A DNA stretch of 64,000 bases. Origin: Xanthomarina sp. F2636L. Lineage in GTDB: Bacteria > Bacteroidota > Bacteroidia > Flavobacteriales > Flavobacteriaceae. How positions within the stretch are numbered: position 1 is the first letter of the stretch; every line of letters begins with the position of its first letter. Location: the NCBI RefSeq assembly GCF_026410195.1, contig NZ_JAPMLM010000055.1, positions 124,001 to 188,000 on the forward strand, read 5' to 3'. This document shows positions 17,849 through 26,749 of this stretch, piece after piece. Made by a program: the position numbers and the translations under genes. The notes under the pieces are model-generated. The model had not been told where the DNA came from. It searched no databases and saw only the letters and a program-made list of their open reading frames with translations.

Positions 17849-18444
17849 TGAAAATAGATTTTAATAAAAATAATGACGGCTTGGTTCCAGCAATCATTCA
17901 GGATGCCCTAACAAAAAATGTCTTAATGTTAGGATATATGAATGAAGAGGCTTTAAAAAAAACAAACGCAACCAAACAAGTAACCTTTTATAGTAGAACA
18001 AAACAAAGATTATGGACTAAAGGAGAAAAAAGTGGGAATTTCTTGAATTTGGTGGATATAAAATTAGATTGTGATAGCGATTCATTACTGATTCAAGTCC
18101 TTCCAAAAGGCCCAACATGTCACAAAGGATCAGATACCTGTTGGAATGAAGATAACATAGAAACATACGGTTTTATAACTAATCTTGAGAACATTATAAA
18201 AGACAGAAAAACAAATTCCCTTTCAAAAGAATCTTATGTCGCTTCTTTATTTGAGAAAGGGATTAATAAAATTGCTCAAAAAGTAGGAGAGGAGGCTGTA
18301 GAAGTTGTCATTGAAGCAAAAGATACTAACGACGACTTGTTTTTAAATGAAAGTGCCGACTTACTATTTCATTACTTAATTCTGCTGCAAGCTAAAGGGT
18401 TTTATTTACAAGATGTTATGAGTGTTTTAAAACAAAGGCAATAA
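17848..18444 (+). CDS. hisIE: Bifunctional phosphoribosyl-AMP cyclohydrolase / phosphoribosyl-ATP pyrophosphatase
   Basis: Steps two and three of histidine synthesis in one 198-residue chain. Residues 1-105 are the HisI cyclohydrolase with the metal-site segment LDCDSDSLLIQV and GPTCHKGSDTCW (zinc cysteines). Residues about 110-198 are the HisE pyrophosphatase, an all-alpha MazG-like domain with KIAQKVGEEAVEVVIEAK and ESADLLFHYLILL. It is the last gene of the his operon; no strong terminator hairpin was seen before the convergent gene 36 bases on. Confidence 0.95.
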   Translation: MKIDFNKNNDGLVPAIIQDALTKNVLMLGYMNEEALKKTNATKQVTFYSRTKQRLWTKGEKSGNFLNLVDIKLDCDSDSLLIQVLPKGPTCHKGSDTCWNEDNIETYGFITNLENIIKDRKTNSLSKESYVASLFEKGINKIAQKVGEEAVEVVIEAKDTNDDLFLNESADLLFHYLILLQAKGFYLQDVMSVLKQRQ

Positions 18445-18480
18445 AAAATATCTAATTCTTTTAAACCCGTTTAGAAGTAT

Positions 18481-18918
18481 TTATGAAATCCATTTTTTAG
18501 AAATACACCTATTAGAAAACATAATAAGATAAATACCAATAATAAGAACCATTATAGGCATAATCAAACCTTCTGGCCCATAAACTTTCATAGCGTCGCT
18601 AATAAATAAATTGTAAGCCAATTGGGTTATTATGCCAAGTAATGAGATAATAAAGAGCTTTAGAGAAAGTTTCTTTCTTAGTAGCAGAGCTATCGAAGCC
18701 AAAGTGCCACCAAAAACGGCAATAGCAAAAGCAATTGTAACCCAAACAGGAATATTGTTATATAGCGTTTGTTCTGTTGCAGATAAATCTGCTAGTTCAG
18801 CATCAGTCATATAAGCTTGTCCAATATAAACTATAACTCCCATAAGGTTCCAAATAAGAGCAATAATGCTTACAATCCAAAACCAGATCGGAGGTTTGTT
18901 GGTTGAAATATTTGTCAT
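18481..18918 (-). CDS. Small four-helix membrane protein, unknown function
   Basis: 145 residues with four predicted membrane helices (about 12-33, 57-80, 86-106 and 115-134). There is an acidic loop (TDAELADLSATEQTLYN) between helices 1 and 2. I recall similar proteins in flavobacteria annotated only as hypothetical or sugar-transporter-like. It is convergent with the his operon, 36 bases between stops. No catalytic or binding motif is apparent. Confidence 0.7.
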   Translation of the reverse strand: MTNISTNKPPIWFWIVSIIALIWNLMGVIVYIGQAYMTDAELADLSATEQTLYNNIPVWVTIAFAIAVFGGTLASIALLLRKKLSLKLFIISLLGIITQLAYNLFISDAMKVYGPEGLIMPIMVLIIGIYLIMFSNRCISKKWIS

Positions 18919-19015
18919 ATTTAGTCAGTTTTAGAGGTTATTGGAATTACAAGGTATAAAAAATTTGGCAGTTACTTAAAATGCTTTATTTTTCAGCAAC
19001 CAAATACATTGTTTC

Positions 19016-19801
19016 GTGTTCAATAAAAAATATTACTACGTAATAAAAATTCAATTCTTAGGATATCGTTTTCATGGTTGGCAAAAACAACCCAATGTAA
19101 AAACAGTTCATTTGATGATAGATAGAACTTTAAACTATATTTTTGAAGGAAAACGCTTTAAAACACTAGGTTCTGGTAGAACAGATGCTATGGTTTCTGC
19201 TCAAGAAGCTGCTTTTGAATTATTTATTTATGATGATCCATTAGAAGATTTACAGGAGTTCTTAGTCTTGTTTAATCATAATTTACCACAAGATATTCGT
19301 GCACTTTCAGTAAAACAGGTCGATGAAAAGTTTAATATAATTAATCATGCAAAAATTAAAGAATATCTATATATTTTTGCTCATGGAGATAAATTTCATC
19401 CGTTTTGTGCTCCCATTATGACTACCATTTTAGAAGAAATGGATATAGAACTCATGAAACAAGGAGCCAAGCTGTTTGAAGGCTTTCATAACTTTAAAAC
19501 TTATTGTTATAAAGCAACAGATAATGGTATATACAATAGAGAAATTATTACTTGCGAAATAGTTGAAAACACACTTTTTACAGCCAACTTCTTTCCCGAA
19601 ACCTCTTATTTACTTCGTGTAAGAGGACAGGGGTATATGCGAAATCAAATTAGGCTAATTATGGGGGCACTTATAAAATTGGGCAGAGGTGATATTACTT
19701 TAGATTATATTAAAGACTCTTTAAAGCCTGAAAGTACAGAGATTATGGATTATATTGCTCCAGCCTCTGGCTTAATTTTAAATAGAATTGAATTCGAATA
19801 A
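19016..19801 (+). CDS. TruA-family tRNA pseudouridine synthase-like protein
   Basis: 261 residues resembling TruA, which makes pseudouridine at tRNA positions 38-40. The N-terminus YYYVIKIQFLGYRFHGWQKQP and the catalytic segment GSGRTDAMVSAQ (Asp57 as nucleophile) are family-like. The segment differs from the usual GRTDAGVHA, with Met and Ser where Gly and His are normal. The C-terminal MRNQIRLIMGALI is also conserved. The start is GTG 19016, as no in-frame ATG precedes it. It is probably a divergent TruA-like subfamily; the target uridine is uncertain. Confidence 0.85.
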   Translation: MFNKKYYYVIKIQFLGYRFHGWQKQPNVKTVHLMIDRTLNYIFEGKRFKTLGSGRTDAMVSAQEAAFELFIYDDPLEDLQEFLVLFNHNLPQDIRALSVKQVDEKFNIINHAKIKEYLYIFAHGDKFHPFCAPIMTTILEEMDIELMKQGAKLFEGFHNFKTYCYKATDNGIYNREIITCEIVENTLFTANFFPETSYLLRVRGQGYMRNQIRLIMGALIKLGRGDITLDYIKDSLKPESTEIMDYIAPASGLILNRIEFE

Positions 19802-19971
19802 ATACATTGAATTTCAAGTTTTCTTAACTTTTTTAACAAATCACTTTTTATTTAACATAATTTAAGTTAAACAAAACTTAAAACCGTTAAACCCTGTTAA
19901 ATGCCTTGGTTTTCTTAACTCAAATCTTAGTTTTTAGTATATATAAATCTAAAAAAAAGCAAGACATAATT

Positions 19972-20475
19972 ATGAGTTATTTGAACATGCAAGATGAAAA
20001 ATTATTACCAGTTGTAGTAGAATTAAACACTTTACTAGCCGATTACCATTTATATTACCAAAACCTAAGAAACAACCATTGGAATATTCTAGGCAAAAAC
20101 TTTTTCGATTTACACAATAAATTTGAAGAGCTTTATACGGATGCTAGAGTTAAAATCGACGATATTGCCGAACGAATCTTAACTTTAAGATACCATCCAA
20201 TGAGTAAGTACAGCGACTATCTAAAAGTATCATCCATTAATGAAGCTTCAGCCTTACAAACAGATAAAGAAATGGTTTCCGAAACAATTAAGGATCATAA
20301 AACACTTTTAAAACAAATGAATTTGGTTATAGAAAAAGCCAATGCTGTTTCAGATGAAGGAACTATAGATTTAATTGGTGCTTACATTCGTGAATTAGAA
20401 AAATCCAGTTGGATGCTTGATGCCTGGAACAAAGAATCTACAGATTCGCTTAAAGAAAGTGTTATAGAAGCTTAA
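19972..20475 (+). CDS. dps: Dps-family ferritin-like protein
   Basis: Dps proteins form dodecamers that oxidise and store iron and protect DNA from peroxide. From ATG 19972 the protein has 167 residues, the family's usual length; a longer TTG-start form is unlikely. The inter-subunit ferroxidase ligands are visible: His36 in NNHWN, His48 with Glu52 in FFDLHNKFEELY, and Asp63/Glu67 in VKIDDIAERI. No promoter matching TAnnTTTG was seen upstream. Control by an oxidative-stress regulator is likely from family knowledge only. Confidence 0.92.
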   Translation: MSYLNMQDEKLLPVVVELNTLLADYHLYYQNLRNNHWNILGKNFFDLHNKFEELYTDARVKIDDIAERILTLRYHPMSKYSDYLKVSSINEASALQTDKEMVSETIKDHKTLLKQMNLVIEKANAVSDEGTIDLIGAYIRELEKSSWMLDAWNKESTDSLKESVIEA

Positions 20476-20605
20476 AAAATGTTTCCACTATTGGTTTGAG
20501 TTAAGATGCTTATCGTTAAAGCTAATCTACTTAAGTTTTAAAACCCATATTTGTGTTATAGAAATTTGATAATCAAGTTTTAAGCATAACTTTAAAAAAT
20601 TAATC

Positions 20606-20809
20606 ATGAAAAGAATCATATTAGTATTCGCACTTATATTTTCTTTTGCAACTGTTTTTACAAGTTGTAGAGATGAAAAGAAAGCCGACGAACAAATAGA
20701 AGAAACAATGGACGAAATAGGAGATGATGTAGAAGATGCGGCCGATGATGTAGGAGATGGAATTGAAGACGCTGCAGACGAAGTAGAAGATGCCTTTGAC
20801 GGAAATTAA
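20606..20809 (+). CDS. Small acidic lipoprotein
   Basis: A 67-residue protein: a signal sequence with lipobox (FTSCRDEKK; Cys near residue 21), then an almost wholly acidic tail made of irregular repeats of the type D(D/E)VEDAADDVGDGIEDAAD. The repeat spacing suggests an amphipathic, acidic helix exposed in the periplasm. Similar acidic lipoproteins occur in flavobacteria without known function. The gene lies between dps and another secreted protein gene. Confidence 0.75.
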   Translation: MKRIILVFALIFSFATVFTSCRDEKKADEQIEETMDEIGDDVEDAADDVGDGIEDAADEVEDAFDGN

Positions 20810-20827
20810 TTTAATGGACCTTTAAGA

Positions 20828-20861
20828 AATAATATTAACCTTTTAATAATATTAACCTTTT
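20828..20861 (+). repeat. 17-base tandem direct repeat
   Basis: AATAATATTAACCTTTT occurs twice without gap (20828-20844 and 20845-20861), 14 bases before the start codon of the next secreted protein gene. It could be a regulator site or simple slippage. Confidence 0.85.
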
Positions 20862-20875
20862 AAACAAATATCAAA

Positions 20876-21424
20876 ATGAAACATATAATTTATATAACTG
20901 CATTTTTAATTCCAATGGCCTTTATGGCTCAGGAAAAACCAAAAAATGTATCAGAAGAAACAACAACTAGAACTATTACCGTGGATGACGGTAAGGAAGT
21001 AGTAGAGAAAAAAGTTAAAGTCACAACAAGAGAAGAACAAAAAATTGAGTTGGCTGAAAGTGATAAAAATAAAGTAAATCAAGCCATAGTAGATTCTCCT
21101 GCTAAAGTAACGCAAACAGTTCAAATTGATGACGATATGGATCCATTTTACGATTCTGAAACGCAATCCATTCATTATAGCTTTAATGATGAAAAATATT
21201 TATTTAAAAGAAATAATGAAGGTTTTTTAGTATCGGAAATTGGTTCAACAACTAAAGACAATTATGGACATGTTATGAATACCAGTAGATCTAACAACTA
21301 TGTTTTTAAATCTACCGATTATAATGGAATCGGGTATTTTGATTCTAACAACAATTTTATTGTAGAATATTATGATGCTGATTCAAATACAATTGTAAAA
21401 AAAGTATTTACTTTATCTAAATAA
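20876..21424 (+). CDS. Secreted protein of unknown function
   Basis: 182 residues with an N-terminal signal peptide (IIYITAFLIPMAFMAQ, cleavage near residue 19). A polar Lys/Glu/Thr-rich segment follows (about 20-65: TTTRTITVDDGKEVVEKKVKVTTREEQ), then a beta-rich C-terminal part (SIHYSFNDEKYLFKRNNEGFLV). I do not recognise a characterised domain. It is preceded by a tandem 17-base repeat and followed by a clear terminator, so it is probably the last gene of its unit. Confidence 0.7.
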   Translation: MKHIIYITAFLIPMAFMAQEKPKNVSEETTTRTITVDDGKEVVEKKVKVTTREEQKIELAESDKNKVNQAIVDSPAKVTQTVQIDDDMDPFYDSETQSIHYSFNDEKYLFKRNNEGFLVSEIGSTTKDNYGHVMNTSRSNNYVFKSTDYNGIGYFDSNNNFIVEYYDADSNTIVKKVFTLSK

Positions 21425-21447
21425 TTTTCTTTAAAAAATCAAATTTA

Positions 21448-21477
21448 AAGTTCTGCTTTGTAGCAGGACTTTTTTTG
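21448..21477 (+). terminator. Rho-independent terminator
   Basis: Arms AAGTTCTGCT (21448-21457) and AGCAGGACTT (21462-21471) with one G-U pair and a 4-base loop, followed by six more T residues. Confidence 0.8.
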
Positions 21478-21502
21478 TACTTTTAACAAATACTTTTAAA
21501 AA

Positions 21503-22180
21503 ATGAATCCTGCTATTTCCAAAGATATCTTCGAGTTTCTGCTAAAGCTTGAAAAAAATAACAATCGCGATTGGTTTAACGAGAATAAAAAAGAGTTTAA
21601 TAAGGTAGAAAAGCAAGCAAAATTCTATTTTAACTCTGTTTTTGAATCTTTAAAAACACATGATGATATTGATAATCTTAAAATTTTTAGAATTTATCGT
21701 GATGTGCGTTTTTCAAAAAACAAACTACCTTACAAAACCCACTTTGGAGGTTCATTTCATAGAAGAAAACCAGAATTAAGAGGAGGGTATTATTTGCAAT
21801 TAGCACCAAATAATCAATCTTTTATTGCCACTGGTTTTTGGGATCCAAATAAAGACGACTTACTTAGAATTAGAAAAGAATTTGAAATGGACGATACAGA
21901 AATTAGACAGATTCTTTCCAATAAAAGATTTCAGGACGTTTGGGGAGAACTTGTTGGCGATGAGTTAAAAACAGCTCCTAGAGATTTTAATAAAGACCAT
22001 CCAGCAATAGATTTAATTCGTAAAAAGCAATATATTTTCACTAAAAACTTTACAGATAAGGAAGTACTTTCACCAGCATTTTTTGAAGATGTAAAGGTTT
22101 CTTTTAAAGTTGTTAGACCATTTTTTGATTATATGAGTGATGTTCTTACAACCAATTTAAATGGCGAAACACTTATTTAA
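21503..22180 (+). CDS. DUF2461 domain protein
   Basis: 225 residues, nearly all one DUF2461/TIGR02453 domain. Signatures are NNRDWFNENKKEF near the start, FRIYRDVRFSKNKLPYKTHFGG (about 66-88) and GGYYLQLAPNNQSFIATGFWDP. The biochemical function of this family is unknown. The 3' end overlaps the convergent GreA/B-like gene by 8 bases. Confidence 0.85.
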   Translation: MNPAISKDIFEFLLKLEKNNNRDWFNENKKEFNKVEKQAKFYFNSVFESLKTHDDIDNLKIFRIYRDVRFSKNKLPYKTHFGGSFHRRKPELRGGYYLQLAPNNQSFIATGFWDPNKDDLLRIRKEFEMDDTEIRQILSNKRFQDVWGELVGDELKTAPRDFNKDHPAIDLIRKKQYIFTKNFTDKEVLSPAFFEDVKVSFKVVRPFFDYMSDVLTTNLNGETLI

Positions 22181-22619
22181 TTTCTGTAATTGTAAACGTG
22201 TTGTTGTTGAAGGTAATGCTATCTCCAACGACTTTATTTTTGATCAATAATCCAATTGGAGAACTTAAAGAAATTCCAAAATAACTAGCATTTTCAATCT
22301 CTATTTTACCTATACTAATGGACATGAAGAAATTGTTAGACGTCGTTTTTACTAAGCTTCCTAAAACAACATTAGTATGCGAAGTTTTAGAATTTATCAA
22401 CTTTATAGTATCAAGCATTTTATTGGCATCGCTTAAATACTGTGCATTTAATTCTAAATCGTTAAATAGCTTTCCGTTGCCGGAATCGTCTCCTTCGTCA
22501 TTGCTTTTATCATTATTTTCAATAGCTTCCTTAATGGTTTCTATTTCGTCTTTATAACTAGCAATACGCTTGTTTACATAACCATAACAGGCTTGTAACA
22601 ACTGTTCTTTCAAATTCAT
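22173..22619 (-). CDS. GreA/GreB-like transcription factor
   Basis: 148 residues. The C-terminal half (about 80-148) resembles the GreA/B FKBP-like domain (SLSSPIGLLIKNKVVGDSITFNNN compares with the NSPIA...GK element of GreA). The N-terminal half is a likely coiled coil with an acidic patch (NDKSNDEGDDSGNG), as in secondary-channel factors. It lacks the usual GDLRENAEY signature, so it may be a Gre-like factor with altered activity rather than a true transcript cleavage factor. The next gene ends 3 bases upstream of its start on the same strand. Confidence 0.65.
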   Translation of the reverse strand: MNLKEQLLQACYGYVNKRIASYKDEIETIKEAIENNDKSNDEGDDSGNGKLFNDLELNAQYLSDANKMLDTIKLINSKTSHTNVVLGSLVKTTSNNFFMSISIGKIEIENASYFGISLSSPIGLLIKNKVVGDSITFNNNTFTITEIK

Positions 22620-22622
22620 ATC

Positions 22623-23024
22623 TTAAGCAAAGATAGGATGAAAAACTTGAATATTACTAATTAATCTTTCCTTAACTATATGCATCATACGCTTATTTAA
22701 AGCTGAAGAATTTGTTATATAAAACTGATATTCTTCAACAGTAAATTGGCCAATAACCATCCCTTTAAGAGAGTTTCTAAACTTCATGTCCTTTTGGATG
22801 GCGTTTTCAATATAGTCTACTTGTTTTTCAATAGGTAAGTCAAAAAACACATTTTTATGTTTGGACACATAATTTTTAAAAACTTCTACAAATAAATCGT
22901 TTTGAAGCTTAATAATAGGTCTTAAGGTTGTGTTTTGAAAACGCTCGTCTTTACTCATGGAATCAGAAAATGTCATGGAAGAGATTTGTGGACGGCACTC
23001 TAATAGGTCTGTAGATCTGTTCAT
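22623..23024 (-). CDS. Conserved flavobacterial protein, unknown function
   Basis: 133 residues, soluble and mostly helical (RFQNTTLRPIIKLQNDLFVEVFKNYVSKHK). I recall relatives carrying the label glyoxalase in flavobacterial genomes, but no vicinal-oxygen-chelate metal motif is visible and I would not use that name. It is transcribed just ahead of the Gre-like gene (3-base gap), so the two are likely cotranscribed. Confidence 0.65.
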   Translation of the reverse strand: MNRSTDLLECRPQISSMTFSDSMSKDERFQNTTLRPIIKLQNDLFVEVFKNYVSKHKNVFFDLPIEKQVDYIENAIQKDMKFRNSLKGMVIGQFTVEEYQFYITNSSALNKRMMHIVKERLISNIQVFHPIFA

Positions 23025-23151
23025 TTTAGTAAGTTTTTTTAAATTTATAAATAAACAGGAGTATATTTATTAATCTTCATTTTCAATGTTAACAGGGTTA
23101 TTAACAAATAGAAATAAAGTATGTTTTAATAGAATCAAAATATCTATTGTT

Positions 23152-23183
23152 GTTTTAGATTAAGGTTATAAAAGGTATCTTTG
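23152..23183 (+). promoter_or_regulatory. Putative promoter of the thioesterase gene
   Basis: TTG at 23152-23154 and TATCTTTG at 23176-23183 are separated by 21 bases, matching the Bacteroidota -33/-7 arrangement. The start codon is 29 bases further on. Confidence 0.55.
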
Positions 23184-23212
23184 ATATAAACAGTAATAAA
23201 ATATATTTTAAC

Positions 23213-23608
23213 ATGAGATTTCACACTAGAAAATGGGTTAAACCCGAAGACCTAAATCCTAATGGCACCTTATTTGGAGGTCGTTTATTAGCATGGATTG
23301 ATGAAGAAGCAGCTTTATATACCAATATTCAATTAGAAAATTCTAAAATTGTTACCAAGTTTATTTCTGAAATTAACTTTAATAGTTCTGCAAAACAAGG
23401 TGATATTGTTGAGCTAGGCATGAGTGTAGTAAAATTTGGAAAAACATCGATTACATTAAATTGTGAAGCACGTAATAAAATGACACGTGAAACAATTTTA
23501 ACAGTCGATAATATTGTGATGGTAAACTTGGGTGAAGATGGGAAACCGGCCCCTCATGGTAAAAAGAGGCTTGAGTATGTTAAAGACAGATTAAATAAAA
23601 CTACTTAG
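23213..23608 (+). CDS. Hotdog-fold acyl-CoA thioesterase
   Basis: 131 residues of the YciA/acyl-CoA hydrolase type. The active-site helix NPNGTLFGGRLLAWIDEEAA (about 16-35) holds the Asn, Gly-Gly and Asp of the family, and the strand VELGMSVVKFGKTSITLNCEARN is typical of hotdog thioesterases. It would hydrolyse acyl-CoA to free acid and CoA in the cytoplasm; chain length is unknown. Its 3' end overlaps the convergent mscS gene by 8 bases. Confidence 0.88.
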   Translation: MRFHTRKWVKPEDLNPNGTLFGGRLLAWIDEEAALYTNIQLENSKIVTKFISEINFNSSAKQGDIVELGMSVVKFGKTSITLNCEARNKMTRETILTVDNIVMVNLGEDGKPAPHGKKRLEYVKDRLNKTT

Positions 23609-24848
23609 CCAGGTTTGGAAACTGGGTAGGGTATTCAAATAATTCCAAATCGAAATAGCTTACTGCAGATATGGCATGGTCGAAAATATCTGCCATTATA
23701 TATTCGTAATTTTCCCAGCGTTTATCACTACTAAACGCATAAATCTCTAAAGGTAATCCGTTTGGAGTAGGTTCTAACTGTCTAACCATAATAGACATGT
23801 CCTTATTTATAGCAGAATGGTTTTGGACATAGCTTAATAAATACTTTCTAAACACTCCTAGATTAGTCATGTTTCTACCATTAATTAATGTAGTTTTATC
23901 TACGTTATGTGTTTCGTTGTAGTTTATAATATCTTTTTGTCTTTGCGACAGGTATTCAGAAATCACCTCTATTTTTTTGAGCTCTTCAATTTGTTCATCG
24001 GTTAAATAATGGACACTTTTAGCCTTTAATACAATGGCACGTTTAATTCGTCTTCCACCAGAAGACTGCATGCCTCTCCAGTTTTTAAAAGAATCAGTTA
24101 AAATAGCATAAGTAGGAATGTGTGTTATAGTTTTGTCGAAATTTTGAACTTCAATAGTAGATAGGTTAATTTCAATAACATCTCCATCTGCACCAAATTT
24201 TTCCATGGTAATCCAATCTCCAATTCGAACAGAATCGTTTATAGCTACTTGAATACTGGCAACAAACCCAAGAATAGTATCTTTAAAAATTAATAATAAA
24301 ACAGCTGAAGCAGCACCAAGTGTGGTAAAGAATTTTACAAAAGAAAGATCAATTAGTACAGCCAAACATGTGGCAAACCCAATAATCCATAAAAAAAGCA
24401 TGGCTACCTGAATATAACTATCAATGGGCTTGTCTTTTAAGCTTGGTAGGGTTTTAAAATAGGATTCAAACGTTTTTAAAATACTTCTAATTATCCATAT
24501 GGTTAATATAACACCATATACTTTAAGAATCATAATAATGTAACCCTCAAAATGTGGAAAATCGTAAAAAACAAAAGGGAATACTTTAATTGTGATAACT
24601 AAAGGAACAATATGTGCAATGTTTCTAGGTGCTTTATGGTCTATTAATAAATCGTCGAAATTGGTTTTCGATTTATCAGAAAATTTAGAAAAAGCATTTA
24701 ATAATATTTTACGAGTAATAAAATCTGTTATGTAAATAATAATTGCTAGAATTATTAACAAGCAAAGCATGTTCAAATATTTTGACGCAGTTTCAGGAAC
24801 ATTGAGAGAAACTAAATAATCGTAAAAAAAACATTGAATATATTCCAT
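23601..24848 (-). CDS. MscS-family mechanosensitive channel
   Basis: 415 residues with several N-terminal membrane helices (about 23-45, 77-96, 99-119, 145-168, 172-192) and the MscS pore/beta domain (about 170-250: FTTLGAASAVLLLIFKDTILG, then VRIGDWITMEKFGADGDVIEINL). The long cytoplasmic C-terminal part and the layout resemble YbdG-type channels, which give protection against mild osmotic downshock. The start overlaps the stop of the DUF3817 gene by one base, so the two are coupled. Confidence 0.9.
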   Translation of the reverse strand: MEYIQCFFYDYLVSLNVPETASKYLNMLCLLIILAIIIYITDFITRKILLNAFSKFSDKSKTNFDDLLIDHKAPRNIAHIVPLVITIKVFPFVFYDFPHFEGYIIMILKVYGVILTIWIIRSILKTFESYFKTLPSLKDKPIDSYIQVAMLFLWIIGFATCLAVLIDLSFVKFFTTLGAASAVLLLIFKDTILGFVASIQVAINDSVRIGDWITMEKFGADGDVIEINLSTIEVQNFDKTITHIPTYAILTDSFKNWRGMQSSGGRRIKRAIVLKAKSVHYLTDEQIEELKKIEVISEYLSQRQKDIINYNETHNVDKTTLINGRNMTNLGVFRKYLLSYVQNHSAINKDMSIMVRQLEPTPNGLPLEIYAFSSDKRWENYEYIMADIFDHAISAVSYFDLELFEYPTQFPNLAK

Positions 24849-25138
24849 TAAGATACTTGTTTTAAGTAAACTTTATCCACATAAAAAGTTCCAAAAGGAA
24901 TTACAGATGCAGCCAAAATAAATAATAAGGAAGAAGTTTTCCATTTTAATTTAGAACCTAAAATTATAGCTAAAATAACATAAGCTACAAATAATATTCC
25001 ATGAGGCATACCTAACATTTTTACATATTGAGGGTCGTTTGCAAAATATTTAATAGGTACAGCAATAAATAATAGTAATATATAAGAAATTCCTTCTAAA
25101 AGTGCGATGACTCTAAATGTGTTTAATAAAGAAAACAT
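24848..25138 (-). CDS. DUF3817 membrane protein
   Basis: I chose the ATG at 25138 (MFSLLNTFRVIALLEG), 96 residues; a TTG 21 bases upstream would lengthen it by 7. Three membrane helices and the DUF3817 signatures FRVIALLEGISYILLL, MLGMPHGILFVAYV and PFGTFYVDK are visible. The family's function is unknown; members are often near channels or transporters. It is directly upstream of, and overlaps by one base, the MscS-family gene. Confidence 0.85.
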   Translation of the reverse strand: MFSLLNTFRVIALLEGISYILLLFIAVPIKYFANDPQYVKMLGMPHGILFVAYVILAIILGSKLKWKTSSLLFILAASVIPFGTFYVDKVYLKQVS

Positions 25139-25366
25139 AAATTTAATTTTAATTGACAAAAATACGATTCAAGTTACAAAGTATAGCATTTTTAAAATGT
25201 TTTTAACGTATTAATATTTTTAAAAATAAAAACATATTCGGGTTAAAAACAGTAGGTTATCGGAAAAATTTAAATCATAACGATAAAATGATTATGCATT
25301 TTAATATTATAATACCTTTATATCAATATATGTAAGCAACTAATATTAAAAACTAAACACTAAAAT

Positions 25367-26713
25367 ATGCAACCTACAATTAAAGGCATATCTAAACGTA
25401 TTATATTATCAATTTTATTGATGGGATTTATGTCTCAAATATTTTCTCAATCTACAACTCCTATTTTAGATTCAAATTTTGAAGAAGCTTTGGTTAATTT
25501 GAATATTGATACCAACGGCTTAAATGGGAATATATTAAATTCTGATGCTTCTCAAGTTTTTCATTTAAACGTTAGTTACGAGTATATACAAGACCTCTCT
25601 GGTATTGAAGCATTTACGAGCTTAAAAACGCTTAATTGTTCTAACAACGATTTAAGTTTGTTAGATATTTCTCAAAATAACCATTTGGAAGAATTAAAAG
25701 CTAACGATAATAGCTTAAGCAGTATAAATGTATCTTCTAATACTAAGTTAAGTGTTTTAGAGCTTGCTTCAAATTCTTTAAGTTCTATAGACGTTTCAGG
25801 TAATTTTAGTTTAACAGATTTATCTGTAAGTTTAAATAATCTATCAACCATAGATGTTTCAGCTAATTCTAATTTAGAATTTTTAGGCTGCTATTCAAAT
25901 TTTATTGAAGACTTAAATCTTTTAAGTAATACGCAATTAAGGTATTTACATGTAGATTTTAATGATTTAAATGAGCTGGACTTATCACAAAACTTTAATA
26001 TAAAAACGGTTTCATGTAGTGGTAATAATTTAAGTGCTTTATCAACAGAATATAATACAGAACTCAGTTATTTAGATTGTAGAAATAATAATATAACTAG
26101 TTTAGATTTAAATACGAACACAGATTTAGAAAGATTGTTTGTATGCTACAATAACATCAATGAAATAGATTTATCAAACGCACCAGAGTTATTATTTTTC
26201 TATGCTAAATTTAACAATCTTACAACATTAGATATTTCAAACAATCCTGTTTTAAAACGAATTAAATGTGAAGGCAACAATCTTTCAACAGTGGATTTTA
26301 GAAATGGAAACAACGTAAACATTTCTGAATTTATAATGACGGACAATAGCAATCTAAGCTGTATTTTTGTTGATGATGCTAATGCAAGTTTTTTAGCAAA
26401 TTGGTTGATTGACGATATAAGTGCTTTTGTTGAAAATGAGTCAGATTGTGAAGCCTTGTCTATAGATGAAGCAAATTCAGATGTGTTTACTTTTGACATG
26501 TTTCCAAATCCTGCTACCGAAAATATATCCATTTCTATACAAACTCAAGAAGCTAAGTTAGAAATGTATTCATTAAAAGGGCAATTAATGCATAGCCAAA
26601 ACTTAGCATATGGAAGAAATGATATTTCATTAGATGCTTATAGTTCTGGATTATATCTGGTAAAAATTATTTCTGAAGAAACGTCAGAAACGAAAAAACT
26701 ACTTATTTATTAA
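25367..26713 (+). CDS. Secreted leucine-rich-repeat protein with T9SS sorting domain
   Basis: 448 residues: a signal peptide (residues 1-28, ending in FSQS), then about 12-14 leucine-rich repeats of 20-21 residues (units such as LSSIDVSGNFSLTDLSVSLNN) covering about 60-345. The C-terminal domain of about 75 residues starts FPNPATENISI and ends SGLYLVKII...KKLLIY, the type A sorting signal of the type IX secretion system. The protein is therefore expected at the cell surface or outside. The LRR face may bind polysaccharide or protein; no enzyme motif is seen. Confidence 0.88.
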   Translation: MQPTIKGISKRIILSILLMGFMSQIFSQSTTPILDSNFEEALVNLNIDTNGLNGNILNSDASQVFHLNVSYEYIQDLSGIEAFTSLKTLNCSNNDLSLLDISQNNHLEELKANDNSLSSINVSSNTKLSVLELASNSLSSIDVSGNFSLTDLSVSLNNLSTIDVSANSNLEFLGCYSNFIEDLNLLSNTQLRYLHVDFNDLNELDLSQNFNIKTVSCSGNNLSALSTEYNTELSYLDCRNNNITSLDLNTNTDLERLFVCYNNINEIDLSNAPELLFFYAKFNNLTTLDISNNPVLKRIKCEGNNLSTVDFRNGNNVNISEFIMTDNSNLSCIFVDDANASFLANWLIDDISAFVENESDCEALSIDEANSDVFTFDMFPNPATENISISIQTQEAKLEMYSLKGQLMHSQNLAYGRNDISLDAYSSGLYLVKIISEETSETKKLLIY

Positions 26714-26749
26714 AAAAATTAATCCTTTTTTTAAGTTAGCATAGCTTAA

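Noticed and set aside
20546-20553. CATATTTG as promoter of the acidic lipoprotein gene
   Set aside because: One mismatch from TAnnTTTG and no -33 element; too weak to list.
22173-22180. Frameshift or fusion between the DUF2461 gene and the Gre-like gene
   Set aside because: They are on opposite strands and only overlap at their 3' ends by 8 bases.
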